From Noviherbaspirillum saxi (lineage in GTDB: Bacteria; Pseudomonadota; Gammaproteobacteria; Burkholderiales; Burkholderiaceae_D), in contig NZ_QYUO01000001.1 of NCBI RefSeq assembly GCF_003591035.1, positions 2,790,001-2,854,000 on the forward strand: a stretch of DNA of 64,000 nucleotides, read 5' to 3'. The first letter of the stretch is position 1. Each line of letters opens with the position of its first letter. The notes below the pieces were generated by a model. It worked only from the letters and a program-made list of their open reading frames with translations, was not told the origin of the DNA and searched no databases. Positions 9,131-18,490 of the stretch are shown piece by piece. The translations under genes were made by a program, and so were the position numbers.

Positions 9131-10924
9131 TTACCGCAATGTGGTTTCGACCTCAGCCTGCCGTCGGAGTTGCTCCTGCTGTTGCATCAGTTCGCGATAT
9201 CGGGTACGCGCTTCCTCGGTCGTCAACCCTGTTGTTGCGAGGCGGTCAAGTTCCGCTTTCAATACTTGCATTTTAGTTTGTCTTATCGCACCGGCAAGTT
9301 CTAGGCGGGCTGCATCGATTTCGGACTCAGTATCGGCCGCGATTTCCGCAATTAGCGGATCGAAATCCGAACCAAGGCTTTTCAACTGTTCCGCCAAAGC
9401 GGCGAACTGCGCATTTTCACCAAGCGCATGGCATGCATCCAGCAATTGCGTCAACATCGCCGCGTTATCGGGGGCAAGCTGAGCAGCCGCTTCCAGCGCC
9501 GCCCCGTCGACTCCTGTCGCCAATGCCGGATGGGCCACCAACAGTCTGATCATCTGCCGCTCCAAGCCGATCGGCGGCGTGCGCTTGGTGCGCGGCGGGG
9601 CAATTCTGGTGCGTGCCACCGGTTGCGCCAACTCGAACAATGCCTCGATTTCGGCGGGTGTGGTCTGTGTGACCTGCGCCAGACCGCGAACAATCTGCAG
9701 CCGTAACGCGGAGGGCGGCATGGCCTGCAATAAAGGTTTGGCGTCAAACTGTGCACGCGCCCGGCCTTCCGACGTCGTCAAATCAGTATCTTGGGTTACT
9801 TCGTTTAGCAAGAATTGTGACAGCGGCATGGCATCGCGCACCTGCTGGTCAAACGCTTCGGCACCGAACTCGCGCACGTAGCTGTCAGGATCATGTTCGG
9901 TCGGCAAAAACAGGAATTTCAGCGTCTTATTGTCACCGGCATGGGGTAGGCAAGCTTCCAGTGCACGCCGCGCGGCGCGGCGGCCGGCATTATCACCGTC
10001 AAAACTGAAAATTACATGATCTGTTTGCCGCAGCAACTTTTGCACGTGCACCGGTGTACACGCGGTGCCAAGCGTAGCAACTGCCTGTGGAAATCCCAGT
10101 TGCGCCAGGGCGACGACATCCATATAGCCTTCGGTGACCAGCACATAGCCGGCTTCACGGATTGCCTGCCGCGCCTCGAACAGGCCGTATAACTCATTAC
10201 CCTTTTGAAATAAGGGTGTTTCAGGGGAATTCAAGTATTTCGGCTCGCCGCCGTCGAGAACGCGTCCGCCAAAGCCGATTACTTGGCCTTTTATATTGCG
10301 AATAGGGAACATTACGCGGTCGCGAAACCGGTCATAGCGTTTGCGTCCGGCGCCCTCGTCCTCGGTCTTGTCGATCACCAGGCCGGCTTCCACCAGCGCA
10401 GTCGCCTCGTAATCTGGAAATGGCTTGCGCAGACCATCCCAACCGTCTGGCGCGTAACCGAGTCCAAACTTGGCGGCAATTTCTCCGGTCAGGCCGCGAT
10501 TTTTCAAATAGGAAATGGCGTTCTGCGCGCTGCGCAACTCATGCCGGTAATAGTCACAGGCCTTGGTCATTACTTCCGACAAGGCGAGACTCTTTGCCTG
10601 CACTTCGGCCCGCTGGGCCGGGGGCAGCCGGTCCTGGTCGGGCACGACCATTCCGACACCTTGGGCGAGGTCCTTTACTGCTTCGACAAAGCCGAGACCG
10701 GAATACTCGATAAGAAACCCGATTGCGGTGCCATGCGCGCCGCAGCCAAAGCAGTGATAGAACTGCTTGGTCGGACTGACAGTGAAACTGGGTGACTTTT
10801 CATTGTGGAATGGGCACAGGCCCATGAAATTGGCGCCGCCCTTCTTCAGTTGCACATAGCGGCCGACCACGTCGACGATGTCGATCCGGTTGAGCAAATC
10901 CTGAATGAAAGATTGTGGAATCAC
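9131..10924 (-). CDS. dnaG: DNA primase DnaG
   Basis: 597 residues, normal for DnaG. The N-terminal CHC2 zinc-binding domain shows CPFH and CFGC (about residues 38-64). The Toprim core has the catalytic glutamate in VTEGYMDV and the metal-binding FSFDGDNAGR. The C-terminal helicase-interaction part is present but less conserved, as usual. The enzyme makes RNA primers for Okazaki fragments and works with DnaB. It lies between yqeY and rpoD, the classical macromolecular-synthesis order, with about 125 bp between it and yqeY. Confidence 0.97.
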   Translation of the reverse strand: MIPQSFIQDLLNRIDIVDVVGRYVQLKKGGANFMGLCPFHNEKSPSFTVSPTKQFYHCFGCGAHGTAIGFLIEYSGLGFVEAVKDLAQGVGMVVPDQDRLPPAQRAEVQAKSLALSEVMTKACDYYRHELRSAQNAISYLKNRGLTGEIAAKFGLGYAPDGWDGLRKPFPDYEATALVEAGLVIDKTEDEGAGRKRYDRFRDRVMFPIRNIKGQVIGFGGRVLDGGEPKYLNSPETPLFQKGNELYGLFEARQAIREAGYVLVTEGYMDVVALAQLGFPQAVATLGTACTPVHVQKLLRQTDHVIFSFDGDNAGRRAARRALEACLPHAGDNKTLKFLFLPTEHDPDSYVREFGAEAFDQQVRDAMPLSQFLLNEVTQDTDLTTSEGRARAQFDAKPLLQAMPPSALRLQIVRGLAQVTQTTPAEIEALFELAQPVARTRIAPPRTKRTPPIGLERQMIRLLVAHPALATGVDGAALEAAAQLAPDNAAMLTQLLDACHALGENAQFAALAEQLKSLGSDFDPLIAEIAADTESEIDAARLELAGAIRQTKMQVLKAELDRLATTGLTTEEARTRYRELMQQQEQLRRQAEVETTLR

Positions 10925-11049
10925 GGCGTTGCGATCGATGCCTAAGTCGGTTTATCCAGGAGTTGCTACCGGGCCAAGTCAATGGCCATGCGATGAAAAT
11001 GGGGATGGAGAAACGCTTTTAAAAGCCTGCCATCCCTGGCGGTCCATCA

Positions 11050-11499
11050 CTATGCCTGCGACAAAGCATTCTTTACCAATGCCGAAACCGCCGTCATGTC
11101 GGCGCGACCAGCCAGCTTGGGCTTGAGCACTGCCATGACCTTGCCCATGTCTTGAGGGCCGGCGGCTCCGGTCGCGGCGACTGCTGCGGCGACCTCGCCG
11201 GAAATCTCGTCGTCTGACAATGCTGCCGGCATATAACCGGACAAGACGGCCAGTTCGGCCTTCTCGATATCGGCCAGATCCTGGCGCCCGCCGGCTTCGA
11301 ACTGGGTGATGGAATCCTTGCGCTGCTTGATCATCTTTTCAATGATTGCCAGGACATGGGTATCCGTCAGCTCGATACGCTCGTCGACTTCCTTCTGCTT
11401 CATTGCCGCCGTGAGCAAACGGATCGTGCCCAGCTTGCCGCTGTCCTTGGCGCGCATCGCTGTCTTCATGTCTTCGGTGATCTGCTCTTTGAGACCCAT
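11050..11499 (-). CDS. yqeY: GatB/YqeY domain protein
   Basis: 149 residues from ATG 11499, preceded by GGAG with 7-nt spacing; a longer frame reaching 11655 has no such signal. The sequence (MGLKEQITEDMKTAMRAKD, then KQRKDSITQFEAGGRQDLAD) is the typical YqeY protein with the tRNA-binding-like C-terminal helical domain of GatB. Its cellular role is not settled: the resemblance is to the tail of the Asp/Glu-tRNA amidotransferase B subunit, yet it is encoded apart from gatCAB. It sits between rpsU and dnaG. Confidence 0.92.
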   Translation of the reverse strand: MGLKEQITEDMKTAMRAKDSGKLGTIRLLTAAMKQKEVDERIELTDTHVLAIIEKMIKQRKDSITQFEAGGRQDLADIEKAELAVLSGYMPAALSDDEISGEVAAAVAATGAAGPQDMGKVMAVLKPKLAGRADMTAVSALVKNALSQA

Positions 11500-11654
11500 T
11501 GTTTTTCTCCAGTTCGAAGGTGGTTTGGCGAGCGGCAGAGGCAGAAATGTGGTGACTGCCTTTGTTTCGACTGCAATGTACAGATAAAACAGCGGAATGG
11601 TATTGCTTGGCAGCCCAACACCAACATTCAGTTTATCAGCCGCCTTAAGTACCA

Positions 11655-11685
11655 AAACCCGCTGCGGCTACTCCGGAGCGGGTTT
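11655..11685 (-). terminator. Partial terminator between rpsU and yqeY
   Basis: A 9-bp stem (11655-11663 with 11677-11685) whose minus-strand product ends in TTTT. A second small hairpin (11694-11699 with 11705-11710) lies just after rpsU. Together they may lower read-through from rpsU into yqeY-dnaG-rpoD, as the E. coli cluster does with internal terminators. Confidence 0.6.
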
Positions 11686-11718
11686 GCATGGTACCGCACG
11701 TAAAGTGCGGCGCAAGAA

Positions 11719-11931
11719 TCAGTACAGCTTTTTCGGCAATTGCTGGCTGCGGATGCGCTTGTAGTGGCGCTTCACAGCAGCGGCGAGCTTACGCTTGCGC
11801 TCTGCGGTCGGCTTCTCGTAGAACTCACGCGCACGCAACTCGGTCAGCAGACCGGTTTTTTCAATAGTGCGCTTGAAGCGACGCATGGCGACTTCGAACG
11901 GCTCGTTTTCTTTAAGGCGAATTGTGGTCAT
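11719..11931 (-). CDS. rpsU: 30S ribosomal protein S21
   Basis: 70 residues, the normal S21 length. It starts [21 protein letters not shown] and ends in the basic [14 protein letters not shown] tail. S21 is a late small-subunit protein that helps mRNA base-pair with 16S rRNA. It is the first gene of the minus-strand rpsU-yqeY-dnaG-rpoD cluster; tsaD, its usual neighbour in enterics, lies 18 kb away here. Confidence 0.97.
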   Translation of the reverse strand: MTTIRLKENEPFEVAMRRFKRTIEKTGLLTELRAREFYEKPTAERKRKLAAAVKRHYKRIRSQQLPKKLY

Positions 11932-12033
11932 GTAACTCTAACCGTGGGTTTGAGGGAAAGACGGCGAGTATAGCAGCATAAGATCGCGTTGAAAAGAATT
12001 TCGACGGATTGTCGCAGATCAGCAGGGTCGTTG

Positions 12034-13230
12034 CTATACCGACAAGCCGGCGGCCGTGCCGGATGCCCAGGCCCATTGGAAGTTGTAGCCACCCAGCCAT
12101 CCGGTGACATCGACCGCTTCTCCGATGAAGTGAAGACCGGGCACCTTGTTGGCCATCATGGTTTGCTGCGATAACTCCTTCGTATCGACTCCGCCGCGCG
12201 TCACTTCAGCCTTGCGATAGCCTTCGGAGCCGTTCGGCACGATCATCCAGCGATTGATCGACTCACCCAGCCGGCGCAGAGTCTTGTCCGGCATGTCGGC
12301 CAGCCTCGCGTCAGGTCGAATACCGTTGGCAACGAGCAAGCCTTCGGCCAAACGGGAAGGCAGCCATTGCGGCAACAGGTTGCCTATGTTTTTCTTGAGG
12401 GTGGTCTTGCCTTGTACCAGCGTCTCGGCGATATCGGTTTCCGGCACAAGATTGAGCATGATCGGCTTGCCGGAATCCCAAAAGCTTGAAATCTGCAGCA
12501 CAGCCGGCCCGGACAACCCACGATGAGTAAATAAGAGATCTTCACGAAAATGCGTGCGTGATTTCTTTTCCCCTGTTTCGATATCGACCTCGAGGGCGAT
12601 CCCCGATAGAGGGATAAACGGTTCCCATGTTGCTATATCGAAGGTCAGCGGCACCAGTCCCGGACGCGGATCGACCAGCTTGAGTCCGAACTGCTTGGCT
12701 ATCCGGAATGCAAAATCGGTAGCGCCAATCTTTGGAATCGACAAGCCGCCGGTAGCAATCACTACGCTGGCAGCGTGGATCGTGCCGGCATTGGTATCGA
12801 GCCGAAATCGATCGCCGTCCTTGCCGATTGTTTCCACCTTGCATGGCGTTCGCCAAGCCACCCTGCCCGCCTCGCATTCGGCCTTGAGCATGTCGATAAT
12901 TTGCTCCGCCGACTGGTCACAGAACAGTTGGCCCTTATGTTTTTCGTGAAAAGCAATACGATAGCGTTTGACGAGACTGAGGAAATCCTGCGGCGTATAG
13001 CGCGACAAGGCACTACGGCAAAAGTGCGGATTATTGGAAACGAAATGTTGCGGGCCGGCCTGCAGGTTGGTGAAGTTGCAACGTCCGCCGCCGGAGATGC
13101 GGATCTTTTCCGCCAGCCGGGTAGCATGGTCGATCAGCACGACCTTTTTCCCGCGTTGACCGGCGACCGCCGCACACATCATTCCGGCTGCACCGGCGCC
13201 AATTACGGCAATATCAAACTGGTTTTGCAT
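12034..13230 (-). CDS. HI0933/BaiN-family NAD(P)/FAD-dependent flavoprotein
   Basis: 398 residues. The N-terminal Rossmann motif (AVIGAGAAGMMCA) binds FAD. The family signature EKIRISGGGRCNFTN follows at about residues 41-55, and a second dinucleotide motif (VVIATGGLSIPKIGATDFA) lies near 155-175. The C-terminus (GEAVDVTGWLGGYNFQWAWASG) is the conserved FAD-contact end of the HI0933/YhiN family. The in vivo reaction of most members is unknown; some relatives reduce bile-acid intermediates. It lies about 100 bp from rpsU on the same strand. Confidence 0.88.
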   Translation of the reverse strand: MQNQFDIAVIGAGAAGMMCAAVAGQRGKKVVLIDHATRLAEKIRISGGGRCNFTNLQAGPQHFVSNNPHFCRSALSRYTPQDFLSLVKRYRIAFHEKHKGQLFCDQSAEQIIDMLKAECEAGRVAWRTPCKVETIGKDGDRFRLDTNAGTIHAASVVIATGGLSIPKIGATDFAFRIAKQFGLKLVDPRPGLVPLTFDIATWEPFIPLSGIALEVDIETGEKKSRTHFREDLLFTHRGLSGPAVLQISSFWDSGKPIMLNLVPETDIAETLVQGKTTLKKNIGNLLPQWLPSRLAEGLLVANGIRPDARLADMPDKTLRRLGESINRWMIVPNGSEGYRKAEVTRGGVDTKELSQQTMMANKVPGLHFIGEAVDVTGWLGGYNFQWAWASGTAAGLSV

Positions 13231-13301
13231 GGCATCTGAGAAAACTGCGAAGCCATGATTGTAAGCGGTGTGACTGTCGAAGCCCTGGCCTTATCAAGCG
13301 C

Positions 13302-13331
13302 AAAAAAACGGCCACCCGTGCAGAGTGGCCG
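13302..13331 (-). terminator. Rho-independent terminator after cobA
   Basis: A 7-bp GC-rich stem (13309-13315 with 13325-13331), followed on the minus strand by seven T residues (A-run at 13302-13308). It lies just after the cobA stop and closes the nirB-to-cobA gene string. Confidence 0.85.
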
Positions 13332-13358
13332 AAATAACATCTCTTGGAGGAAATCGGG

Positions 13359-14129
13359 TCAGCGAAAAGCGCGCTCCGCGAGTGCCGGAAGGCTTTCATT
13401 GAAACCATGCGATGCGCAGCGCACCACGTCGCCAATGACAATGATGCTGGGACTTGCAAGATTGGCCGCTGCGATTGCGGCTGGCAACTCACCCAGTGTG
13501 GTTACCAGCTGCGCCTGCGCAGCCGATGTCGCCGCATGGATGACGGCGACTGGCGTGGCCGCAGCCTTGCCGCCGGCCAGCAGCGCTGCCTGTATCTCGG
13601 CGCAGCGTGCGACGCCCATGTACACCACCAGCGTCATGTTGAGCTTGGCCAGCGCTTGCCAGTCGGGATTGGCATCGGCTGTCTTGCCGTGGCCGGTAAC
13701 GAATATCGCGCCTTGGCTCCAATCGCGATGAGTGAGCGGTACGCCAATCGACGATGGCGCGGCGAGACCGCTGCTGATGCCATTGATGACCTCTACTTCG
13801 ATGCCGGCGGCCAGCAGATGTTCGCGCTCTTCGCCGCCGCGTCCAAAGATGAACGGGTCGCCACCCTTCAAGCGCACCACGCGATGGCCTGCGCGTGCTT
13901 CGGCAATCATCAGCCGCTCGATGAATTCCTGCGGAGTCGACTGGCAACCGCCGCGCTTGCCGACATGGATCACGCGCGCATCGGAACAGGCATGATCGAG
14001 AATCTCCGGATTGACCAGATCATCGACCAACAACACGTCGGCATGGCCGATGGCCTTGACTGCCTTGAGCGTCAGCAGTTCCGGATCGCCCGGACCCGCG
14101 CCTACCAGATAAACCTTACCTTTCGCTTC
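13359..14129 (-). CDS. cobA: Uroporphyrinogen-III C-methyltransferase
   Basis: 256 residues from ATG 14129, which has AGGTG six bases upstream; a start seven codons earlier is possible. Family signatures are VYLVGAGPGDPELLTLKA at the N-terminus, RLKGGDPFIFGRGGEE (about residues 85-100), the SAM-binding region GISSGLAAPSSIGVPLTHRD, and VVYMG. It methylates uroporphyrinogen III twice to precorrin-2, the branch toward siroheme and cobalamin. Lying next to nirBD-nasA, it most likely supplies siroheme for NirB. It is single-domain, without the CysG dehydrogenase/ferrochelatase part. Its start overlaps the end of ybiB by 14 bp. Confidence 0.95.
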   Translation of the reverse strand, partial: EAKGKVYLVGAGPGDPELLTLKAVKAIGHADVLLVDDLVNPEILDHACSDARVIHVGKRGGCQSTPQEFIERLMIAEARAGHRVVRLKGGDPFIFGRGGEEREHLLAAGIEVEVINGISSGLAAPSSIGVPLTHRDWSQGAIFVTGHGKTADANPDWQALAKLNMTLVVYMGVARCAEIQAALLAGGKAAATPVAVIHAATSAAQAQLVTTLGELPAAIAAANLASPSIIVIGDVVRCASHGFNESLPALAERAFR

Positions 14130-15102
14130 CATGAAACACCTGTCTTGCATATAGATGTCTCGCTATATGCAAACAGTGTTCCACCTGTGCGGCAATCGGT
14201 GCGGGCACCGGTTGCTCCCCCTTGAGCGCCTGTTCTATCCAGTTCGCCGTCGTGTCTGCATCACTTGAGTGCGGCAGCGGCGGCATTTCATCCACCGGCT
14301 CCTGTTTTTGCACCAGAACCGTGCGCTCATGTTCGTGAAACCATTCGATCTGTTGCGCGCGCTTGGGATTGGCGACCGTCTCGCCTTCGGTGCCGCGCAT
14401 CAGGAAGGCATCGCCGCGTTCGACCGGCGCCGCCGTCGAGAAATACGCCGACAGCATTTCCAGATATTCGGGATGCGTGTACGAAGTCAGGCGCAAAGCC
14501 GGTCCCGCAAACGGCTGGATGATCTTCACTAGGGTATGGGTAGAGTTGCGCACGCCAAGAATGCGACGCAAGGCCAGCAAGCCTGCCATGCGCGGCGCCA
14601 GTGCTTCGATCGACATGAAGACCGGCCTGCCTGCCGCAAAGCCGGCTTCGGCTTCCTGCAGCGATTGCGCAAATCCGATTCCGAGGCGATCAAGAATTTC
14701 GGCGGTGGTCACACGGCCGGGGTCGGTGGTGACGCCATGGATCAGGACCGGCACGCCTTGCCGTGCCAGAAGCATGGCAAGCAGCGGCGTCAGGTTGGGC
14801 ATGTTGCGCGAGCCGTTATAGCTGGGGATGACGACAGGTGCGGCGTCGGCAGCGGGCATCGGCAAGCGCTCGAATGAAGCTTCGGCGGCGTCCAGGAAAC
14901 CGGCGATTTCATCGACCGACTCTCCCTTGATGCGCATTGCCAGCATGATGCCGCCCATCTCCAGGTCGGAGACGCGACGCTCCAGCATCGCGGCATACAG
15001 TTGACAGGAATCTTCGCGCGACATGCTGCGCGCGCCTTTTTTGCCGCGGCCGATTTCCTTGATGAATCGGGCGGCCGGGAATGAATCGGATGCGGTAGTC
15101 AT
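14116..15102 (-). CDS. ybiB: YbiB-type anthranilate phosphoribosyltransferase-like protein
   Basis: 328 residues with the fold signature of glycosyltransferase family 3/TrpD (KGARSMSREDSCQLYAAML, DLEMGGIMLAMRIKGES, VVIPSYNGSRNMPNLTPLLAMLLARQGVPVLIHG is the matching core, positions about 30-120). The catalytic TrpD motif GTGGD is replaced by SYNGSR, as in YbiB proteins, which are not TrpD enzymes and have been reported to bind DNA. It is placed between nasA and cobA; this pairing with nitrate genes is common in Burkholderiales, but its role there is unclear. Confidence 0.85.
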   Translation of the reverse strand: MTTASDSFPAARFIKEIGRGKKGARSMSREDSCQLYAAMLERRVSDLEMGGIMLAMRIKGESVDEIAGFLDAAEASFERLPMPAADAAPVVIPSYNGSRNMPNLTPLLAMLLARQGVPVLIHGVTTDPGRVTTAEILDRLGIGFAQSLQEAEAGFAAGRPVFMSIEALAPRMAGLLALRRILGVRNSTHTLVKIIQPFAGPALRLTSYTHPEYLEMLSAYFSTAAPVERGDAFLMRGTEGETVANPKRAQQIEWFHEHERTVLVQKQEPVDEMPPLPHSSDADTTANWIEQALKGEQPVPAPIAAQVEHCLHIARHLYARQVFHGSER

Positions 15103-15152
15103 GGCGCAAGGGTACTACGAACTGCGGGAGGGCGAGAAGGAGGAATGTGATA

Positions 15153-15186
15153 GTTCCTGCCTTCACATTATCAAGAAGGCAGGAAC
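15153..15186. terminator. 12-bp inverted repeat after nasA
   Basis: A perfect 12-bp stem (15153-15164 with 15175-15186) with a 10-nt loop, directly after the nasA stop and before ybiB. There is no T-tract, so it may stabilise the 3' end or slow transcription rather than end it efficiently. Confidence 0.5.
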
Positions 15187-15198
15187 CTGCGGCGAACC

Positions 15199-18057
15199 TT
15201 ATGCCGCGATCTTGCCCGCGGGGCTTTTCTGCAAGATGATTTTCTTGAGTTCCGGCACGCACGATCCGCAATTGGTGCCGCACTTGAGCTTGCCCTGCAA
15301 TGATGCCAGCGCTGCATCCGGCGTGCCTTCATTGATCCAGTCCTGCGTGTCAAGCATGTCATGGATTTCGGTTTCGGCAACGTTGAAGCAATTGCAGACG
15401 ATGCGTCCACGCGGCTTGAAGCCCTGCGGCGCCTTGGTCGAAGGCATCAGCAGCAGACGTCCCAAAGCAGCGACGGGCTGCTCGGCTTCAAGGTACTCCT
15501 TCAGCCAGCGTTCAGCGGAAAGATCGCCAGCCAGCGAAACCGCTTCCAGTTTTCCATCGCGGACCAGGATATGCCGCGCATTGCCACGCTTGGTATCGTC
15601 GTAGCGCAAGACCTCAGCCCCGGCAATGCCAAAGCGCGCCTCGATGTCCTTCACCAGTTCGGGTGCAGCCGGATAATCGTCCGCCGCGCGGAACAGCACC
15701 CCAACCTTGTCCCGACCGAACAAGGTGCAGGATGCATACGCAAACTGCCGCATAGTGGGACGCAGCGCCGCCTGCAGCGCCAGTGCCGCCGATGCATCGA
15801 TCCAGCCGAATACCAGGAAGCGCCACGGCAACTCGGCCTTCAGGATTTTCGTCGCCGCATGCTTGAGTTCCGGTTGCTTGGAACTTGGGCAAAACGCCGG
15901 TACCGTCAACGCGTTGACGCCATAGGTTCCCGCGCCGTCGCTGCCGCGACCCGAAACATACTCCTCGCCCCAGTGCATGCCGATGAAGGCCTGTCCGGCA
16001 CGGATTTCATCGCTTGCCAGCGCAGGCAGGATCTGCGAACCGCGCCGGCTGGTCACATGCACCAGATCGCCGTTGGCAATCATGCGCCTGTCCATGTCGG
16101 ATTGCGCCAGCATGACCGCCGGTTCGGACGCATGCGAAAACAGTTGCGCCACCGTGCCGCTGCGGCTCATGCCATGCCACTGGTCGCGCAGGCGGCCGGT
16201 GGTCAACCGGAAGGGAAAGCGCGCATCGACCGGTTCGACCACCGGCTTGTATACGGTATCGACAAAGCGGGCGCGGCCGCTGGCGGTCGGGAAGATGCCA
16301 TCTTCATACAGGCGTTTCTTGCCCGTGACGGCACCTTCCGGATAAGGCCATTGCTGCGGGCCCTGCTGTTCCAGGATGCGGTAAGACAAGCCGGTGATAT
16401 CGAGATCGCGTCCTCGCGTGGATTCGCGATGCTCATTCCAGATCTGTTCGACATTCTCATAAGGAAACAGCGTACCGGCCTTGCCCATCCGCTGTTCCAG
16501 CCGGCGCGCGAAGTCGATGACGATTTCCCAATCGTGTCGGGTTTCACCCGGTTTGGGCAATACCGGCTTGAAGCGCGTAATGCGGCGTTCGGAATTGGTG
16601 ACCGTGCCTTCCTTTTCGCTCCAGGTGGTCGCGGGCAACAGCACGTCGGCATAGTCGACGGTCGCGGTGGTTCGGTAGGCTTCCTGCACGATCACCAGTT
16701 CGGCATGCTTCAATGCTTCGCGCACCATTTTCTGTTCCGGCAGGGATTGCGCGGGATTGGTACAGGCAATCCAGATGATCTTGATCTCGCCTGAGCGTAC
16801 CGCTTCGAACATTTCCACCGCGGTCTTGCCGGGTGTTGAAGGCACATCGTCCACACCCCACAGCCGCGCTACTTCGGCGCGATGTTCCGGATTGGCCATG
16901 TCGCGATGCGCCGACAGCAGGTTGGCCAGCCCCCCTACTTCGCGCCCGCCCATCGCATTAGGCTGTCCGGTCAACGAAAAAGGCCCGGCGCCCGGCTTGC
17001 CGATCTGATGAGTCGCCAGATGCAGGTTGATCAAGGCCGCATTCTTTGCGGTACCAGCTGCGGACTGATTCAGGCCCTGGCAATACAGCGACAGCGTCGC
17101 CTTCGATTGGCCGAACCAGCGCGCCGCACGGATCAGGTCTTCTTCAGTGATGCCGCAGGTATCGGCGACAAACTTCGGGGTGTAATCGCGCACCGTGCGC
17201 TTGAGCTCGACGAATCCTTCCGTGTGCGCGTCAATATAGGCCGTGTCGATCAGGTCTTCCCACAGGCAGATGTGCAGCATGCCGTTGAACAGCGCCACAT
17301 CGGTGCCTGGCAGGATAGGCAGAAAGAGATCGGCTTCGCGCGCGGTATCGGTACGGCGCGGATCAGCGACGATCACTTTCAGCGCCGGATTTTTCTTGCG
17401 CGCTTCTTCGATGCGACGGTACAGGATGGGATGCGCATACGCGGTATTAGAGCCGACGATGAAGATGACCTGGGCTTCGTCGATATCTTCATAGCATGCC
17501 GGCGGCGCGTCGGCGCCCAGCGTCTGCTTGTAGCCGGCCACCGCGCTGGACATGCACAGCCGCGAGTTGGTATCGATATTGTTGGTACGGACCAGGCCCT
17601 TGGCCAGCTTGTTGAAGACGTAATAATCCTCGGTCAGCAACTGGCCCGAAATATAAAAGCCGATGCTGTCCGGTCCATGCTCGCGTATCGTCGCCTCGAC
17701 GCGGCGCGCGAGGAAATCCATCGTCGATTCCCACGAAGCACGCTCGCGCTGCTGATTGCGCGCCAGTCGCAGTTCGGGATGCAATGCCCTGACCTGTTGC
17801 TGTAATACCGGATTGGCGGTCAAATGCAAGGTGCTGCCCTTGGTGCACAGCCTTCCGAAATTGGCCGGGTGGTCGGGATCGCCACGCACGCCGGTGACTT
17901 TTTCGCCATCGCTTTCGACAATGACGCCACAACCGACGCCGCAATAGCAGCACGTCGCCTTGGTTTCCGTCCGCGCGCCAGCGGCGGTTGCCTGCACTAC
18001 GTCATCGACGCGGGAAAGAGCGGCAGGTCGAAGTTCGGCGCTGATTGATGCATTCAT
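15199..18057 (-). CDS. nasA: Assimilatory nitrate reductase, catalytic subunit
   Basis: 952 residues, of the size of cytoplasmic NasA-type enzymes. The N-terminal [4Fe-4S] site is seen in CCYCGVGCGV with the later RLCTKG (about residues 36-75). The molybdopterin oxidoreductase and dinucleotide-binding domains follow (NTNSRLCMSSAVAGYKQ, GLNQSAAGTAKNAALINLHL, TGRLRDQWHGMSRSG). The C-terminal roughly 80 residues form a Bfd-like [2Fe-2S] domain (IVCNCFNVAE, CGTNCGSC). There is no Tat signal, consistent with cytosolic nitrate-to-nitrite reduction. Its ATG overlaps the nirD stop by 4 bp, so the two are translationally coupled. Confidence 0.95.
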   Translation of the reverse strand: MNASISAELRPAALSRVDDVVQATAAGARTETKATCCYCGVGCGVIVESDGEKVTGVRGDPDHPANFGRLCTKGSTLHLTANPVLQQQVRALHPELRLARNQQRERASWESTMDFLARRVEATIREHGPDSIGFYISGQLLTEDYYVFNKLAKGLVRTNNIDTNSRLCMSSAVAGYKQTLGADAPPACYEDIDEAQVIFIVGSNTAYAHPILYRRIEEARKKNPALKVIVADPRRTDTAREADLFLPILPGTDVALFNGMLHICLWEDLIDTAYIDAHTEGFVELKRTVRDYTPKFVADTCGITEEDLIRAARWFGQSKATLSLYCQGLNQSAAGTAKNAALINLHLATHQIGKPGAGPFSLTGQPNAMGGREVGGLANLLSAHRDMANPEHRAEVARLWGVDDVPSTPGKTAVEMFEAVRSGEIKIIWIACTNPAQSLPEQKMVREALKHAELVIVQEAYRTTATVDYADVLLPATTWSEKEGTVTNSERRITRFKPVLPKPGETRHDWEIVIDFARRLEQRMGKAGTLFPYENVEQIWNEHRESTRGRDLDITGLSYRILEQQGPQQWPYPEGAVTGKKRLYEDGIFPTASGRARFVDTVYKPVVEPVDARFPFRLTTGRLRDQWHGMSRSGTVAQLFSHASEPAVMLAQSDMDRRMIANGDLVHVTSRRGSQILPALASDEIRAGQAFIGMHWGEEYVSGRGSDGAGTYGVNALTVPAFCPSSKQPELKHAATKILKAELPWRFLVFGWIDASAALALQAALRPTMRQFAYASCTLFGRDKVGVLFRAADDYPAAPELVKDIEARFGIAGAEVLRYDDTKRGNARHILVRDGKLEAVSLAGDLSAERWLKEYLEAEQPVAALGRLLLMPSTKAPQGFKPRGRIVCNCFNVAETEIHDMLDTQDWINEGTPDAALASLQGKLKCGTNCGSCVPELKKIILQKSPAGKIAA

Positions 18058-18407
18058 GCAACCTCGATTTCGGTGGCCAATGTTTGCAGTTCATTCACGT
18101 CGAGGAAGATCTGGCCTTCTTCCACCTTGACGCTGAATTTCTGGGTGCATCCCTCGTCCGGCGCGACCGCGCAGCCGGAATCGAGCTGAATATTCCAGTT
18201 GTGCAGCGGGCACGCCACGCGCTCGCCGAACACGATGCCTTGCGACAGCGGTCCGCGCTTATGCGGGCAGCGGTCGAGCAGGGCAAAAATCTTGTCTTCG
18301 CTATTGCGGAAAATCGCCACATCGGTCTTCGGTGCCCGATTGACGACCCGTGCCCCTAGCACGGGGATGTCTGCGACGTTGCAAACGGCTTTCCATTGTT
18401 GCGACAT
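18054..18407 (-). CDS. nirD: Nitrite reductase (NADH) small subunit NirD
   Basis: 117 residues with a Rieske-like fold. The usual Rieske motifs are present as CPHKRGPLSQG and CPLHNW, so a [2Fe-2S] centre may be bound, unlike the short NirD of enterics where these ligands are lost. It partners NirB in the six-electron reduction of nitrite to ammonium. It lies about 80 bp after nirB and overlaps nasA by 4 bp. Confidence 0.93.
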   Translation of the reverse strand: MSQQWKAVCNVADIPVLGARVVNRAPKTDVAIFRNSEDKIFALLDRCPHKRGPLSQGIVFGERVACPLHNWNIQLDSGCAVAPDEGCTQKFSVKVEEGQIFLDVNELQTLATEIEVA

Positions 18408-18490
18408 TTCATTCCCTTTTACTTGAGTTGTAGCATGTAGTCCGGTGCGGCCGGCTAGGTGTGGCCGGCTAGGTGCGGCCGGCGTTCCGG